This document shows, piece by piece, positions 1 through 9,077 of a stretch of DNA of 64,000 bases. The stretch lies in assembly GCF_016757755.1 (NCBI RefSeq), contig NZ_CP068437.1, positions 1,798,001 to 1,862,000 of the forward strand. Direction: 5' to 3'. Position 1 is the first letter of the stretch, and each line of letters begins with the position of its first letter. Source of the DNA: Shewanella sp. KX20019 (GTDB taxonomy: Bacteria; Pseudomonadota; Gammaproteobacteria; Enterobacterales; Shewanellaceae). The notes below the pieces were generated by a model. That model was not told the origin of the DNA and searched no databases. It worked only from the letters and a program-made list of their open reading frames with translations. Both the position numbers and the translations under genes were made by a program.

Positions 1-127
1 CAACTGCCGCTATAGCTAACCGAGAAATGGTCGATAAAGAGGGAACACTCGCAACTTGATTCGCATTGGCGCTAGCGGTAACGGGGAAACAAAGTACGGT
101 AAAAAGTAGCCCAAAATTTATTTTCAT
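1..127 (-). CDS. flgA: FlgA, flagellar P-ring assembly chaperone (N-terminal part only)
   Basis: The reverse strand from 127 opens with ATG and reads MKINFGLLFTVLCFPVTASA followed by NANQVASVP, a typical Sec signal peptide (short basic start, hydrophobic core, AxA-type cleavage site). Only 42 codons are inside the window, so the identity is inferred from position: in Shewanella and Vibrio flgA is divergent from cheV-cheR-flgB. FlgA is a periplasmic chaperone for P-ring protein FlgI. The main alternative is some other exported protein; the signal peptide itself is clear, the family is not visible. Confidence 0.6.
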   Translation of the reverse strand, partial: MKINFGLLFTVLCFPVTASANANQVASVPSLSTISRLAIAAV

Positions 128-311
128 AATGAATACACCAGCTTGATTCGCTAGAATGCACCTAAGTCGTGTTAATTGTAGAATGTTGGTAGCGAACTCA
201 TTAAATCGTTGGGCGTCATAAAGTTGACTGATGTCGCAACGTTAGAATCAGATAGTGCTAACTAAGCAAGTAGCATGCCTAAATGTAGAGGTAGCATTAT
301 ATTGAAGTGTA

Positions 312-328
312 TTGGCAGCATTGATGCG
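312..328 (+). promoter_or_regulatory. Candidate sigma54 promoter of cheV
   Basis: TTGGCAGCATTGATGCG has GG at 314-315 and GC at 326-327, the exact 12-base spacing of the -24/-12 elements. The -24 box (TGGCAG) is near consensus TGGCAC; the -12 part (ATGC) is weaker than TTGC. It lies about 85 bases before the cheV ATG in the flgA-cheV divergent region. Confidence 0.5.
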
Positions 329-411
329 CAAAATCAACGTAATAAGCGTTAACTAAAATTACATTTAATCTTTTAGATTAATCGATAAAAATAAGTACAA
401 GGCAAATTTTC

Positions 412-1332
412 ATGTCGAACATTCTTGAATCAGTAAATAAGCGAACACAGTTGGTTGGACAAAACCGACTTGAGTTATTGTTATTTAAACTTAATGGACG
501 TCAACGATTCGGCATTAACGTATTTAAGGTCAAGGAGGTGCTGCAATGCCCTCCATTAACCAGCTTGCCTAGGCTCAACTCTAGTGTGCGTGGAATAGCG
601 CATGTGCGCGGCATGACCATTTCAGTGATCGATTTGAGCGCAGCAACTGGCGGCCGCCCAATTGAGAACCTTGAGAGCAGCTTCATTATCATTTCTGAGT
701 ACAACCGTAGTGTGCAAGGTTTCTTGGTGAGTTCAGTTGAGCGTATTATCAATATGAACTGGGAAGCCATCATGCCACCGCCACAAGGGTCGGGTCGTGG
801 CTCATATTTAACGGCTGTAACAGAGATAGAAAATGAGTTAGTGGAGATCTTGGATGTTGAGAAGATCCTCGATGAGATCTCACCAGTCAATACCAACATT
901 AGTAAAGAGTTGGATGATAAGCTAACCATTGATAGAGAGCGCCATTATCACATTATGGTCATCGATGACTCATCGGTTGCCCGCAAACAGATTATTCGTG
1001 CGTTATCCTCTCTTGATCTGCAAATTGATACCGCCAAAGATGGTAAAGAGGCGTTAGATAAATTACGGGCAATGGCGGCGGAGCTTGACGATGTGGCGAC
1101 TGAAATCCCACTGATTATTTCAGACATTGAAATGCCTGAAATGGATGGGTATACCTTAACGGCTGAAATACGCGATGATCCTAAGCTTAGAAACATAAAA
1201 GTGGTGTTACATACTTCGCTTAGTGGCGTATTTAACCAAGCGATGGTGCAGAAAGTTGGCGCTAATGATTTTATTGCTAAATTTAATCCTGATGAGTTAG
1301 CAGCCGCTGTAAACAAGCACTTAAGTCTATAA
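412..1332 (+). CDS. cheV: CheV, CheW-receiver hybrid chemotaxis coupling protein
   Basis: 306 residues, the usual CheV size. Residues about 18-155 form a CheW-like coupling domain (LFKLNGRQRFGINVFKVKEVL, RGIAHVRGMTISVIDL). Residues about 180-306 form a response-regulator receiver domain with the acidic pair in VIDDSS and the phospho-acceptor Asp in LIISDIEMPEMDG. CheV couples chemoreceptors to CheA and is thought to act as a phosphate sink or adaptor. It stands alone before cheR and flgB, separated from cheR by a possible terminator, with its own candidate sigma54 promoter. Identification is firm from domain order. Confidence 0.95.
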   Translation: MSNILESVNKRTQLVGQNRLELLLFKLNGRQRFGINVFKVKEVLQCPPLTSLPRLNSSVRGIAHVRGMTISVIDLSAATGGRPIENLESSFIIISEYNRSVQGFLVSSVERIINMNWEAIMPPPQGSGRGSYLTAVTEIENELVEILDVEKILDEISPVNTNISKELDDKLTIDRERHYHIMVIDDSSVARKQIIRALSSLDLQIDTAKDGKEALDKLRAMAAELDDVATEIPLIISDIEMPEMDGYTLTAEIRDDPKLRNIKVVLHTSLSGVFNQAMVQKVGANDFIAKFNPDELAAAVNKHLSL

Positions 1333-1423
1333 AAGCTGGTTTATGCTGCAATGCCAAGCCAGAGGGAACCAAGTCTTGCTTGTGTTTCCTAGATGGCTAA
1401 TGTATAACCCAGCGATTGTGGTA

Positions 1424-1450
1424 AAGCCGCGCCTTTTATGCGGCTTGTTT
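1424..1450 (+). terminator. Possible intrinsic terminator between cheV and cheR
   Basis: AAGCCGC (1424-1430) pairs with GCGGCTT (1440-1446), a 7-bp GC-rich stem with a 9-base loop, followed by GTTTTATA. The T-run is short, so partial readthrough into cheR is likely. Confidence 0.5.
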
Positions 1451-1472
1451 TATAGATATTTAGGATGTTAGC

Positions 1473-2306
1473 GTGCCAAATAAATCACTTGCTGAAAACG
1501 AGTACCATCAGTTCAGGCTCTTTCTAGAGCAGCACAGCGGTATTGTGCTAGGTGAGAACAAACAATATCTGGTGCGTAGTAGATTAGCACCGCTTATGGG
1601 GAAATATAATCTGCCCTCTCTATCGGATGTCGTTAAGCATTCAATGAAGCCCACAGAGCGTCAACTTCGCACCGAAGTCATTGATGCCATGACGACTAAC
1701 GAGACGCTGTGGTTTCGAGATCGTTATCCGTTCGAATTGCTGTTTAATTCCATTTTGCCAAATTACAGTCGACTTGGTCGGCCGGTAAAAATATGGTCTG
1801 CAGCGTGTTCATCTGGGCAAGAGCCATACTCTTTAGGCATGACCATTCTCGAGTATCAACAGCGTAAACCCGGGACACTGCCCAGCGGTGCCGGCATATT
1901 GGCGACGGATCTGTCTCCGTCGATGCTTGAACGCTGTAAAAAAGCAGAGTATGACAACCTAGCGTTAGGTCGTGGCTTATCTGATGAACGCAAACGTCAG
2001 TTTTTTGATGCCTTACCCTCCGGTAATATGGTGGTTAAAAATAATGTAAAGCAATTGGTTAACTTTAGAGCGCATAACTTGCTCGAAAGTTATACCTTGC
2101 TCGGTAAGTTCGATATTATTTTTTGCCGCAATGTATTGATCTATTTCTCCCCAGAGGCAAAGCGGAAAATCTTGCGGCAATTTGCTGCCGCACTGAACCC
2201 TAAAGGGATCCTGTTCCTTGGTGCGTCAGAGTCTATCGCCGGTCTATCTGATGAGTTTGATATGGTGCGTTGTAATCCGGGGATCTATTACCAGAAGAAA
2301 GTCTAA
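1473..2306 (+). CDS. cheR: CheR, chemoreceptor glutamate methyltransferase
   Basis: 277 residues, normal for CheR. The N-terminal helical domain (about 8-75) precedes a SAM-binding methyltransferase domain: KIWSAACSSGQEPYSLGM (GxEPYS motif), ATDLSPSMLE, and DIIFCRNVLIYF near the C-terminus. CheR methylates receptor glutamates for adaptation, opposing CheB encoded near 49 kb. The start is GTG, preceded by TAGGATG; no better ATG exists nearby. Placement directly before flgB is the standard Shewanella/Vibrio arrangement. Confidence 0.96.
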   Translation: MPNKSLAENEYHQFRLFLEQHSGIVLGENKQYLVRSRLAPLMGKYNLPSLSDVVKHSMKPTERQLRTEVIDAMTTNETLWFRDRYPFELLFNSILPNYSRLGRPVKIWSAACSSGQEPYSLGMTILEYQQRKPGTLPSGAGILATDLSPSMLERCKKAEYDNLALGRGLSDERKRQFFDALPSGNMVVKNNVKQLVNFRAHNLLESYTLLGKFDIIFCRNVLIYFSPEAKRKILRQFAAALNPKGILFLGASESIAGLSDEFDMVRCNPGIYYQKKV

Positions 2307-2361
2307 ACCTGCTTTATCCCCATCTTAACTGAAGCGAGCATCTTTAAGTGGGGTGGTATGT

Positions 2362-2403
2362 AGGGTGTTGAAGTGCAGTTAACGCAATTTTGACACCCTT
2401 TTT
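2362..2403 (+). terminator. Weak terminator-like hairpin after cheR
   Basis: AGGGTGT (2362-2368) pairs with ACACCCT (2393-2399) and is followed by TTTTT, but the loop is 24 bases. It would separate cheR from the flgB sigma54 promoter. Confidence 0.4.
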
Positions 2404-2474
2404 ATCCGTCTAAACCCGCCCTCAATATCGCTAATCCTCAGCTAAAACGTCTATTTTCATTCTTTTAGACTAAT

Positions 2475-2491
2475 TTGGCACACCAATTGCT
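2475..2491 (+). promoter_or_regulatory. Sigma54 promoter of the flgBCDE operon
   Basis: TTGGCACACCAATTGCT matches the consensus TGGCACG-N4-TTGC closely: GG at 2477-2478, GC at 2489-2490, spacing 12. It is 34 bases before the flgB ATG. In this cascade, rod and hook operons are FlrC/sigma54 targets. Confidence 0.88.
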
Positions 2492-2524
2492 TTATTTCAG
2501 ATACCAAGCTGAGGAGGCAATTTT

Positions 2525-2923
2525 ATGGCGATTAGTTTTGATAAAGCATTAGGGGTTCATCAATACACATTGGGCGTACGCTCCCAACGTGCAGAAGTCC
2601 TATCTTCAAATATTGCCAATGCCGATACACCAAACTACAAATCTCGCGATGTAGACTTTGCCAAAGCGATGAACTCAGCTCAGTCACGTCAGTCGGGTTT
2701 AGCCATGGCAAAGAGCGATGCTAAACACTTCGATTTGGCTGCCTTATCGCAACAGAATGTGGGCTACCGTGTGCCGAATCAGCCCGACACCGGTGACGGT
2801 AACACGGTCGACATCCAGCAGGAGCAATCTGCATTTATGCAAAATGCCCTAGAGTATCAAATGTCGCTCGGTTTTCTCGACGGTAAGTTCTCAGGTATGA
2901 AAAAAGCGATTAGAGGCGATTAA
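2525..2923 (+). CDS. flgB: FlgB, flagellar proximal rod protein
   Basis: 132 residues, normal length. It has the conserved N-terminal rod motif around residue 28 (EVLSSNIANADTPNYKSRDVDF) and an amphipathic C-terminal helix region (ALEYQMSLGFLDGKFSGM). It is exported through the flagellar type III apparatus and forms the innermost rod with FlgC, FlgF and FliE. A strong GAGGAGG ribosome site precedes the ATG. First gene of flgBCDE; flgC starts three bases after the stop. Confidence 0.97.
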   Translation: MAISFDKALGVHQYTLGVRSQRAEVLSSNIANADTPNYKSRDVDFAKAMNSAQSRQSGLAMAKSDAKHFDLAALSQQNVGYRVPNQPDTGDGNTVDIQQEQSAFMQNALEYQMSLGFLDGKFSGMKKAIRGD

Positions 2924-2925
2924 TT

Positions 2926-3342
2926 ATGAGTTTATTTAATATCTTTAACGTCGCAGGTTCGGGTATGTCTGCGCAATCGGTCAGACTAAATACTACGGCC
3001 AGTAACATTGCCAACGCAGATTCAGTATCAAGCAGCGTTGGCGAGACTTATCGTGCTCGTCATCCTATTTTTGAAGCTGAAATGAGCAAGGCACAACAGC
3101 ATCAAAGTGCCTCACAATCAGTTGCGGTTAAGGGCATCGTTGAAAGCGACTTACCGCTAAATAAAGAATACTCGCCAGGTCATCCTATGGCAGACACCGA
3201 AGGTTTTATCTATAAACCCAATGTCAATGTGATGGAGGAGATGGCCAATATGATCTCTGCCTCTCGCTCATATCAAATGAATGTACAAGTGACTGAAGCT
3301 GCAAAATCGATGCTTCAGCAAACTCTTAGAATTGGTAAATAA
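2926..3342 (+). CDS. flgC: FlgC, flagellar proximal rod protein
   Basis: 138 residues. The rod/hook signature (LNTTASNIANADSVSSSVGETYRARHPIFE) is near the N-terminus, and the C-terminal heptad-rich coiled-coil motif (NVMEEMANMISASRSYQMNVQV) is typical of axial proteins. It is exported by the flagellar secretion system and stacks with FlgB. Nearly abuts flgB, so it is translationally linked within flgBCDE. Confidence 0.97.
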   Translation: MSLFNIFNVAGSGMSAQSVRLNTTASNIANADSVSSSVGETYRARHPIFEAEMSKAQQHQSASQSVAVKGIVESDLPLNKEYSPGHPMADTEGFIYKPNVNVMEEMANMISASRSYQMNVQVTEAAKSMLQQTLRIGK

Positions 3343-3367
3343 ACTCAGTGAAAGCTGGAGGTAAATT

Positions 3368-4174
3368 TTGAGCCTAATTAACCCGCTCAATAACACGCAA
3401 TCGACAACAGCCCAGCCACAGCAGGCTAGCACTGTTACGCCGCAAGCTTCGTCGCAAACGACAACACAAAGTAGTGCGTCGACAGAGCAGACGACTACAA
3501 CGGGGAATCCATTTTTAGACAGTTTGCGCTTGCCGGTAGAGGATTCAATACCTGAAGCGAATAGTCAGGATCTATCTCAAGAAGATTTCTTCTCGTTATT
3601 GAGTCAACAGTTATCGATGCAAGACCCGTTTAAACCAGTCGACAATGATCAAATGATCCAGCAGATGGCCTCGTTTTCTACCGTTGATGGTATTAGCAAG
3701 CTTAACGAAGAGATTGTTAACCTCAACGCGCTAACGACATCAAGCCAAGCACTGCAGGCATCTGGACTCGTTGGGCAGAAAGTACTTATTCCATCCGATA
3801 CCGGTTATATCTCAGCTGAAGAGCCGAACATAAAAGGCATCGTCAGTACGCCTGAAACGATTAAAGATTTAACCGTGAGAGTGGAAGATGAAACCGGCCA
3901 GTTGGTATCGACTTTTCAAGTGGATGGCAGTGCAGGTGGAAATGTTGATATCACGTGGGACGGCATGGGTAAAAATGGCGAGCCCGTCGCTGAAGGGAGT
4001 TACACCCTTAAAGTGACCGGTAAAGTCGATGGTAAGAGTGAAGAGTTACCCGTTTCAACTTATGCTCACGTGACAAGTGTGTCGTTAGGCACAGCAGCTA
4101 CTGGCGCAATTTTGAACTTGCGCGGTGTTGGCGGCATTAAGATTAGTGACGTGTTAGCAGTTTCAGAATCGTAA
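3368..4174 (+). CDS. flgD: FlgD, hook assembly scaffold (hook cap)
   Basis: 268 residues. An N-terminal Thr/Gln/Ser-rich segment (about 5-45) precedes the conserved capping region (SQEDFFSLLSQQLSMQDPFKPVDNDQMIQQMASFSTVDGISKLN, about 70-115), followed by a tudor/FnIII-like FlgD Ig domain (DITWDGMGKNGEPVAEGSYTLKVTG). FlgD caps the growing hook and is discarded after FlgE polymerises. The start is TTG with GGAGGT at 3356-3361; no in-frame ATG precedes the conserved region, so TTG is accepted. Confidence 0.95.
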   Translation: MSLINPLNNTQSTTAQPQQASTVTPQASSQTTTQSSASTEQTTTTGNPFLDSLRLPVEDSIPEANSQDLSQEDFFSLLSQQLSMQDPFKPVDNDQMIQQMASFSTVDGISKLNEEIVNLNALTTSSQALQASGLVGQKVLIPSDTGYISAEEPNIKGIVSTPETIKDLTVRVEDETGQLVSTFQVDGSAGGNVDITWDGMGKNGEPVAEGSYTLKVTGKVDGKSEELPVSTYAHVTSVSLGTAATGAILNLRGVGGIKISDVLAVSES

Positions 4175-4249
4175 ACGTACGACAGATATTAATAAGAGAG
4201 ACGGATAAAGTCTCTCCTAAAACGAATTGAACAAGGATTGAGGTGAATT

Positions 4250-5611
4250 ATGTCATTTAACATTGCTCTGAGCGGTATATCGTCTGCGCAAAAAGACCTA
4301 AATACAACTGCAAACAATATCGCTAACGTCAACACCACAGGTTTTAAAGAATCACGTGCCGAGTTTGCTGATGTTTACGCCAGCTCTATTTTTGCCAACA
4401 GCAAGACCACAGTCGGCGGTGGTGTAGCTACTAGCCAAGTGGCACAACAGTTCCATCAAGGCAGTTTACAATTTACCAATAACTCACTTGATATGGCGAT
4501 TAACGGTGGCGGTTTCTTCGTAACCTCTTCAGAAATTGGCTCACAAGATCACTCCTTCACTCGTGCGGGTGCATTCAAGTTTGATTCGAACAACTACATG
4601 GTCGATTCTGCCGGTAATTTCCTGCAAACCTTCCCTGTAGACAAAGATGGCAACTCAACCTCAGTGAGTTTGACCACTACTGAGCCTGTACAGATTCCCG
4701 ATACCGCGGGTAGCCCAGTAAAGACCGATAATATCGGTATGCAGATGAACCTCAATGCCGGCGATAAAACATTCGATCCAGCAAATTTTGATCCCAATGA
4801 CCCTGATACATTTAACAACTCAACCTCAGTCACCATGTATGACTCATTAGGTGAGCCACATGTTATGACGACTTACTTTGTCCGCCCACCAGATGCTGCC
4901 CATACCGGTGAAAGCAACTGGGTTGCGTTTTACGCGGTTGATGGCAAAAAAGTGAATGTTGATCCAGCTTCAGGAACCTACGATGTAGATACTAGCGGTG
5001 ATGGTCTGGTAGATGGCACTAAAAATGCTGAATCAGCGGGTGGCTGGAGAGGCGCTGCAATTTCATTCAATGACACTGGTGCATACACCGGTAGTAATCC
5101 AGCGACTATTCAGACTGAAGCGCTCGGTGTTGGCGGCGCCAATGTACTCGGCCCAGGTGCCGATGGTACACAAACTTTAAATCTTACCTTTAATAACCCA
5201 ACTCAGTACGCATCACCCTTTGAAGTGACCGAATTGACACAAGATGGTACTACAGTCGGTCGCTTAACTAACGTTGAAGTTGGTGCCGATGGCCTTATCA
5301 ATGCCAGTTACAGTAATGGTTCTACAGTGCCATTGGCACGGGTGGCGTTAGTACGCTTTGCTAATGAGCAAGGTTTGTCACAGGCGGGTAATACTTCTTG
5401 GAAAGCTAGTCTAGATTCAGGTCCTGCATTAGCGGGCGAGGCAAACAGTGGTACTTTTGGTAGTATTCGTTCATCAGCACTAGAGCAGTCAAACGTGGAT
5501 TTGACCACTGAATTGGTTGATCTTATCTCTGCTCAACGAAACTTCCAAGCCAACTCTAGAACGTTGGAAGTCAACAATACGCTACAACAAACGGTACTGC
5601 AGATCCGTTAA
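4250..5611 (+). CDS. flgE: FlgE, flagellar hook protein
   Basis: 453 residues, within the usual range. The N-terminus has the axial-protein motif (LNTTANNIANVNTTGFKESR, about 17-37) and the C-terminus the FlgE/F/G signature (LEQSNVDLTTELVDLISAQRNFQANSRTLE). The middle carries the FlgE D2 type domain (TMYDSLGEPHVMTTYFV). It polymerises into the hook, whose length is set by FliK. Last gene of flgBCDE, followed by a clear terminator. Confidence 0.97.
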   Translation: MSFNIALSGISSAQKDLNTTANNIANVNTTGFKESRAEFADVYASSIFANSKTTVGGGVATSQVAQQFHQGSLQFTNNSLDMAINGGGFFVTSSEIGSQDHSFTRAGAFKFDSNNYMVDSAGNFLQTFPVDKDGNSTSVSLTTTEPVQIPDTAGSPVKTDNIGMQMNLNAGDKTFDPANFDPNDPDTFNNSTSVTMYDSLGEPHVMTTYFVRPPDAAHTGESNWVAFYAVDGKKVNVDPASGTYDVDTSGDGLVDGTKNAESAGGWRGAAISFNDTGAYTGSNPATIQTEALGVGGANVLGPGADGTQTLNLTFNNPTQYASPFEVTELTQDGTTVGRLTNVEVGADGLINASYSNGSTVPLARVALVRFANEQGLSQAGNTSWKASLDSGPALAGEANSGTFGSIRSSALEQSNVDLTTELVDLISAQRNFQANSRTLEVNNTLQQTVLQIR

Positions 5612-5688
5612 TTGACTGGGTAGATAAGGGCGCTTCGCTTCGGGGTTGCCTAGCTAGAACGTTCGCAGGCTAACTGCGAGGAGGAATT

Positions 5689-5737
5689 AAGGCAACAAAT
5701 GTCCGTATTAGCGGTGCTTTGTTGCCTTTATTTTTTT
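5689..5737 (+). terminator. Intrinsic terminator after flgE
   Basis: AAGGCAACAAA (5689-5699) pairs perfectly with TTTGTTGCCTT (5718-5728), an 11-bp stem with an 18-base loop, followed by TATTTTTTT. It ends the flgBCDE transcript before the repeat block. Confidence 0.75.
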
Positions 5738-5739
5738 AA

Positions 5740-6550
5740 GAGTTCCTCTAGAACCTAATCTGAAAGCTGAGAAGATCCTAGGTACTAGGACGTTCGCCAG
5801 CTCACTGCTAGGACGGACTAGGTCCTGCTAGGAGATCAACAGAAAACACCATTTGGCTTGTGATGTTGATGTTATGCTTTGCTAGAACCTAGAACCTAGA
5901 ACCTTCTTTTAAAGTAGGTCGGCATTTATGCCGTCGCTTTTCCTGTTCTAGTTTTACCGTAAGCGAAGCGTTCCGTAAGGCCGTTCGTCTAAGTTTTTAC
6001 CGTATTTGAAAGCTGAGAAGATCCTAGGTACTAGGACGTTCGCCAGCTCACTGCTAGGACGGACTAGGTCCTGCTAGGAGATCAACTGAAAACACCATTT
6101 GGCTTGTGATGTTATGCTTTGCTAGAACCTATCTGAAAGCTGAGAAGATCCTAGGTACTAGGACGTTCGCCAGCTCACTGCTAGGACGGACTGCGTCCTG
6201 CTAGGAAATCAACAGAAAACACCATTCGGCTTTTGATGCTGATTTTATGCTTTGCTAGAACCTTCTTTTAAAGTAGGTCGGCATTTATGCCGTCAGTTAG
6301 CGTGGTCGATTGCAATGATTGATGGGCTAAAGCCCAACCTACAGCGGTGTTGTAATACCTATGTAGGTGTTTACGATTATCTTTTGTAGGTCGGCATTTA
6401 TGCCGTCGCTTTTCCTGTTCTAGTTCCACCGTAAGCGAAGCGTTCCGTAGTGACGAAGTCGTGTGCCGTAAGGCCGTAGGCCGTTGCGTCTTTGTATTCC
6501 ATCTTCGTTTGTCCGTCCTTTCATTCTCGTATTGGCTTTAACCTAGAACC
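5740..6550 (+). repeat. Composite intergenic repeat block between flgE and flgF
   Basis: No gene is seen in 5612-6617. The block holds three tandem-like copies of a roughly 130-base module (starts near 5761, 6006 and 6134) carrying AAGCTGAGAAGATCC and CGTTCGCCAGCTCACTGC. It also has REP-like units with the hairpins CGGCATTTATGCCG and GGGCTAAAGCCC (5902-5940, 6262-6415), two copies of a module starting TACCGTAAGCGAAGCG (near 5957 and 6426), and short CTAGAAC heptamer runs (three copies at 5882-5902). The same modules recur at seven other places in the window, always outside genes. Confidence 0.9.
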
Positions 6551-6563
6551 TTTTTTGCTTATC

Positions 6564-6580
6564 TTGGCACGATGCTTGCT
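6564..6580 (+). promoter_or_regulatory. Sigma54 promoter of the flgF-flgL operon
   Basis: TTGGCACGATGCTTGCT is a full match to TGGCACG-N4-TTGC, with GG at 6566-6567 and GC at 6578-6579. It is about 38 bases before the flgF GTG and only 13 bases after the end of the repeat block. Confidence 0.92.
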
Positions 6581-6617
6581 AATTAATACGTTAGACGGAA
6601 GTTTGACGGAGCGTTAA

Positions 6618-7361
6618 GTGGACAAGTTACTCTATGTCGCCATGAGCGGCGCGAAACAGAATATGAATGCGTTGGCGATTAGCGCAAACAATTTGGCAAA
6701 TGCCAGTACCGATGGTTTTAAATCAGATCTCGCTCAGGCGCGTTCGATGCAAGCCTTTGGTGATGGCTTGCCAACGCGTGTGTTCGCCATGACTGAAAAC
6801 CCGTCTGCTAACTTTGAAAATGGCCCAATAAAGACCACAGGTCGAGACCTAGATATTGCTGTAAAAGGCGATGGCTGGATTGCCGTTCAAGCCGAAGATG
6901 GCGGCGAAGCTTATACTCGCTCAGGTAGCTTAAGTTTCGATACCACTGGCGTATTACGCAATGATAGAGGCACGGCGGTGATGGGTGACAACGGCCCCAT
7001 CGTGTTGCCACTGCCTATCGAAAAAATTGAAATATCTCAAGATGGCATCATCTCCGTCCGTCCGTCGGGTGCCACTGCTGAGGTTATTGAAGAGGTGGGC
7101 CGCATTAAGCTGGTCAACCCTGGTAATGAAAATTTAATGCGTGGCCAAGATGGTTTATTCCGTCAAATGTCAGGTGAAGTCGCCGCTGCAGATCCTAGCG
7201 TCGGCCTACTTAGCGGTGCTGTTGAAGGCAGTAACGTTAACGCAGTACATGAAATGGTATCGATGATTGACATACAACGTCAGTTTGAGATGCAGGTCAA
7301 AATGATGAAAACAGCTGAAGAAATTGATAAAGCTTCCGCTTCATTAATGCGCATAAGCTAG
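6618..7361 (+). CDS. flgF: FlgF, flagellar proximal rod protein
   Basis: 247 residues, normal. N-terminal axial motif (NMNALAISANNLANASTDGFKSD), central FlgE/F/G core (IAVKGDGWIAVQ, YTRSGSLSFDTTG), and C-terminal helix (GSNVNAVHEMVSMIDIQRQFEMQVKMM). Forms part of the rod between FlgC and FlgG. GTG start with GACGGA upstream. First gene of a seven-gene run flgFGHIJKL. Confidence 0.96.
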   Translation: MDKLLYVAMSGAKQNMNALAISANNLANASTDGFKSDLAQARSMQAFGDGLPTRVFAMTENPSANFENGPIKTTGRDLDIAVKGDGWIAVQAEDGGEAYTRSGSLSFDTTGVLRNDRGTAVMGDNGPIVLPLPIEKIEISQDGIISVRPSGATAEVIEEVGRIKLVNPGNENLMRGQDGLFRQMSGEVAAADPSVGLLSGAVEGSNVNAVHEMVSMIDIQRQFEMQVKMMKTAEEIDKASASLMRIS

Positions 7362-7371
7362 GAGATATGAT

Positions 7372-8160
7372 ATGCATCCCGCTTTATGGATAAGTAAGAC
7401 TGGTTTAGACGCTCAGCAAACTGACATCTCTGTTATCTCAAACAACGTGGCCAACGCCAGTACTGTAGGTTTTAAGAAGAGTCGTGCCGTTTTTGAAGAC
7501 CTGCTCTATCAAAACGTTAATCAAGCTGGTGGTGTGAGTGCGTCAAATACTAAATTGCCTAACGGTTTGAACATTGGCGCAGGTACCAAGGTGGTGGCGA
7601 CGCAAAAAGTGTTTACCCAAGGCAACATGTTGACCACCGATAACTCATTAGACTTGATGGTTGAAGGCCCTGGCTTTTTCGAAGTGCAGATGCCAGACGG
7701 TACAGCCGCTTATACCCGTACCGGTCAATTTAGCCTAGACGACACAGGGCAGATCGTCACGCCTGGCTCTGGTTATGTGGTGCAACCAGCAATAACCATC
7801 CCAGATGACGCCAGCAGTATTACCGTGTCGGCAGAAGGTGAAGTGTCGGTCAAAACACCGGGCAATGCTGAAAACCAAGTGGTGGGTCAGCTGGCAATGT
7901 CTGATTTTATTAACCCTGCGGGCCTAGATCCTATGGGGCAAAACCTCTATATGGAAACGGGCGCAAGTGGCACACCTATCCAAGGCACTGCATCACTCGA
8001 CGGCATGGGTGCAATCCGCCAAGGGGCATTAGAAACCTCAAATGTTAACGTGACTGAAGAGCTAGTGAACCTGATCGAAAGCCAGCGTATTTATGAGATG
8101 AACTCCAAGGTTATCTCTGCTGTCGATCAGATGCTGTCGTACGTGAATCAGAATTTATAA
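7372..8160 (+). CDS. flgG: FlgG, flagellar distal rod protein
   Basis: 262 residues, matching the very conserved family length. It has the N-terminal axial motif (DISVISNNVANASTVGFKKSRAVFEDLLYQ) with the FlgG-specific segment that follows it, the core VEGPGFFEVQMPDG and YTRTGQFSLDD, and the C-terminus ETSNVNVTEELVNLIESQRIYEMNSK. It builds the distal rod that crosses the peptidoglycan and the P and L rings. AGGAGA ribosome site 5-10 bases before ATG. Confidence 0.97.
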   Translation: MHPALWISKTGLDAQQTDISVISNNVANASTVGFKKSRAVFEDLLYQNVNQAGGVSASNTKLPNGLNIGAGTKVVATQKVFTQGNMLTTDNSLDLMVEGPGFFEVQMPDGTAAYTRTGQFSLDDTGQIVTPGSGYVVQPAITIPDDASSITVSAEGEVSVKTPGNAENQVVGQLAMSDFINPAGLDPMGQNLYMETGASGTPIQGTASLDGMGAIRQGALETSNVNVTEELVNLIESQRIYEMNSKVISAVDQMLSYVNQNL

Positions 8161-8259
8161 GCAGGTAGGTCAGTTTTAGTGGCTTAAGTGTGTTACTCGC
8201 CACTGTTAATTTCAACGTATATGGCACTCAATATGGCCTAAATGTGAAGAGAGTTTTGT

Positions 8260-8934
8260 ATGAGTCGTTACTGGATATTAATCGTTATTGCCGCGCTATC
8301 AGGTTGTAGTTCAACCAATCAAAAGCCGATTGCTGACGACCCGTATTACGCCCCTGTTTACCCTGAAGCGCCGCCAACAAAGATTGCTGCTACAGGATCT
8401 ATGTATCAAGACAGCCAAGCAGCAAGTCTCTACTCAGACATTAAAGCGTTAAAAGTGGGCGACATTATTACCGTCATGCTGATGGAATCGACCCAAGCGA
8501 AAAAGAGTGCTAATAATGAGATTTCACGCGGGACCGACCTGTCTCTCGACCCTATCTACGCAGGCGGCGGTAACGTCACCATCGGCGGTAACCCAATCGA
8601 TCTGCGTTACAAAGACAGCATGAACACCAAGCGTGAATCTGATGCTGACCAAAGCAACAGCTTATCGGGCAGCATTTCTGCCAATGTGATGAAAGTGCTT
8701 AATAACGGCAATTTAGTCATTCGTGGTGAGAAGTGGATAAGTATCAATAACGGCGATGAGTTTGTGCGTATTACCGGTATTGTACGCGCCCAGGATATTC
8801 GCCCAGATAACACCATCGACTCGCCGCGAGTCGCTAATGCGCGTATTCAATATAGCGGCACGGGAACGTTTGCCGAAGTACAGAAAGTGGGCTGGCTAAG
8901 TTCATTCTTTATGGGCAGCTGGTGGCCGTTTTAA
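8260..8934 (+). CDS. flgH: FlgH, flagellar L-ring lipoprotein
   Basis: 224 residues. Lipoprotein signal peptide with lipobox LSGC (Cys16). The mature part has typical FlgH segments: YSDIKALKVGDIITVMLMESTQAKKSANNE and NVMKVLNNGNLVIRGEKWISINNGDEFVRITGIVRAQDI. It forms the outer-membrane L-ring bushing. A 142-base gap follows before flgI with no clear promoter. Confidence 0.97.
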   Translation: MSRYWILIVIAALSGCSSTNQKPIADDPYYAPVYPEAPPTKIAATGSMYQDSQAASLYSDIKALKVGDIITVMLMESTQAKKSANNEISRGTDLSLDPIYAGGGNVTIGGNPIDLRYKDSMNTKRESDADQSNSLSGSISANVMKVLNNGNLVIRGEKWISINNGDEFVRITGIVRAQDIRPDNTIDSPRVANARIQYSGTGTFAEVQKVGWLSSFFMGSWWPF

Positions 8935-9077
8935 CTCATGAGCCAGAGTAATCAATATCAAGTAAAAATGACCAAAACACTAATAAGCCAACGTGCCGCG
9001 CGGACTGCGACACCTAACCGCCTGCTAGGGCAGCTTTTTAGCGGCGATAAGTTCGTCGACTAAGCTAAGGACTTTTC

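Noticed and set aside
8938..9063. A 41-codon frame between flgH and flgI (MSQSNQYQVKMTKTLISQ...)
   Set aside because: It has no ribosome site, no recognisable domain and fills an ordinary gap; chance frame is the simpler reading.
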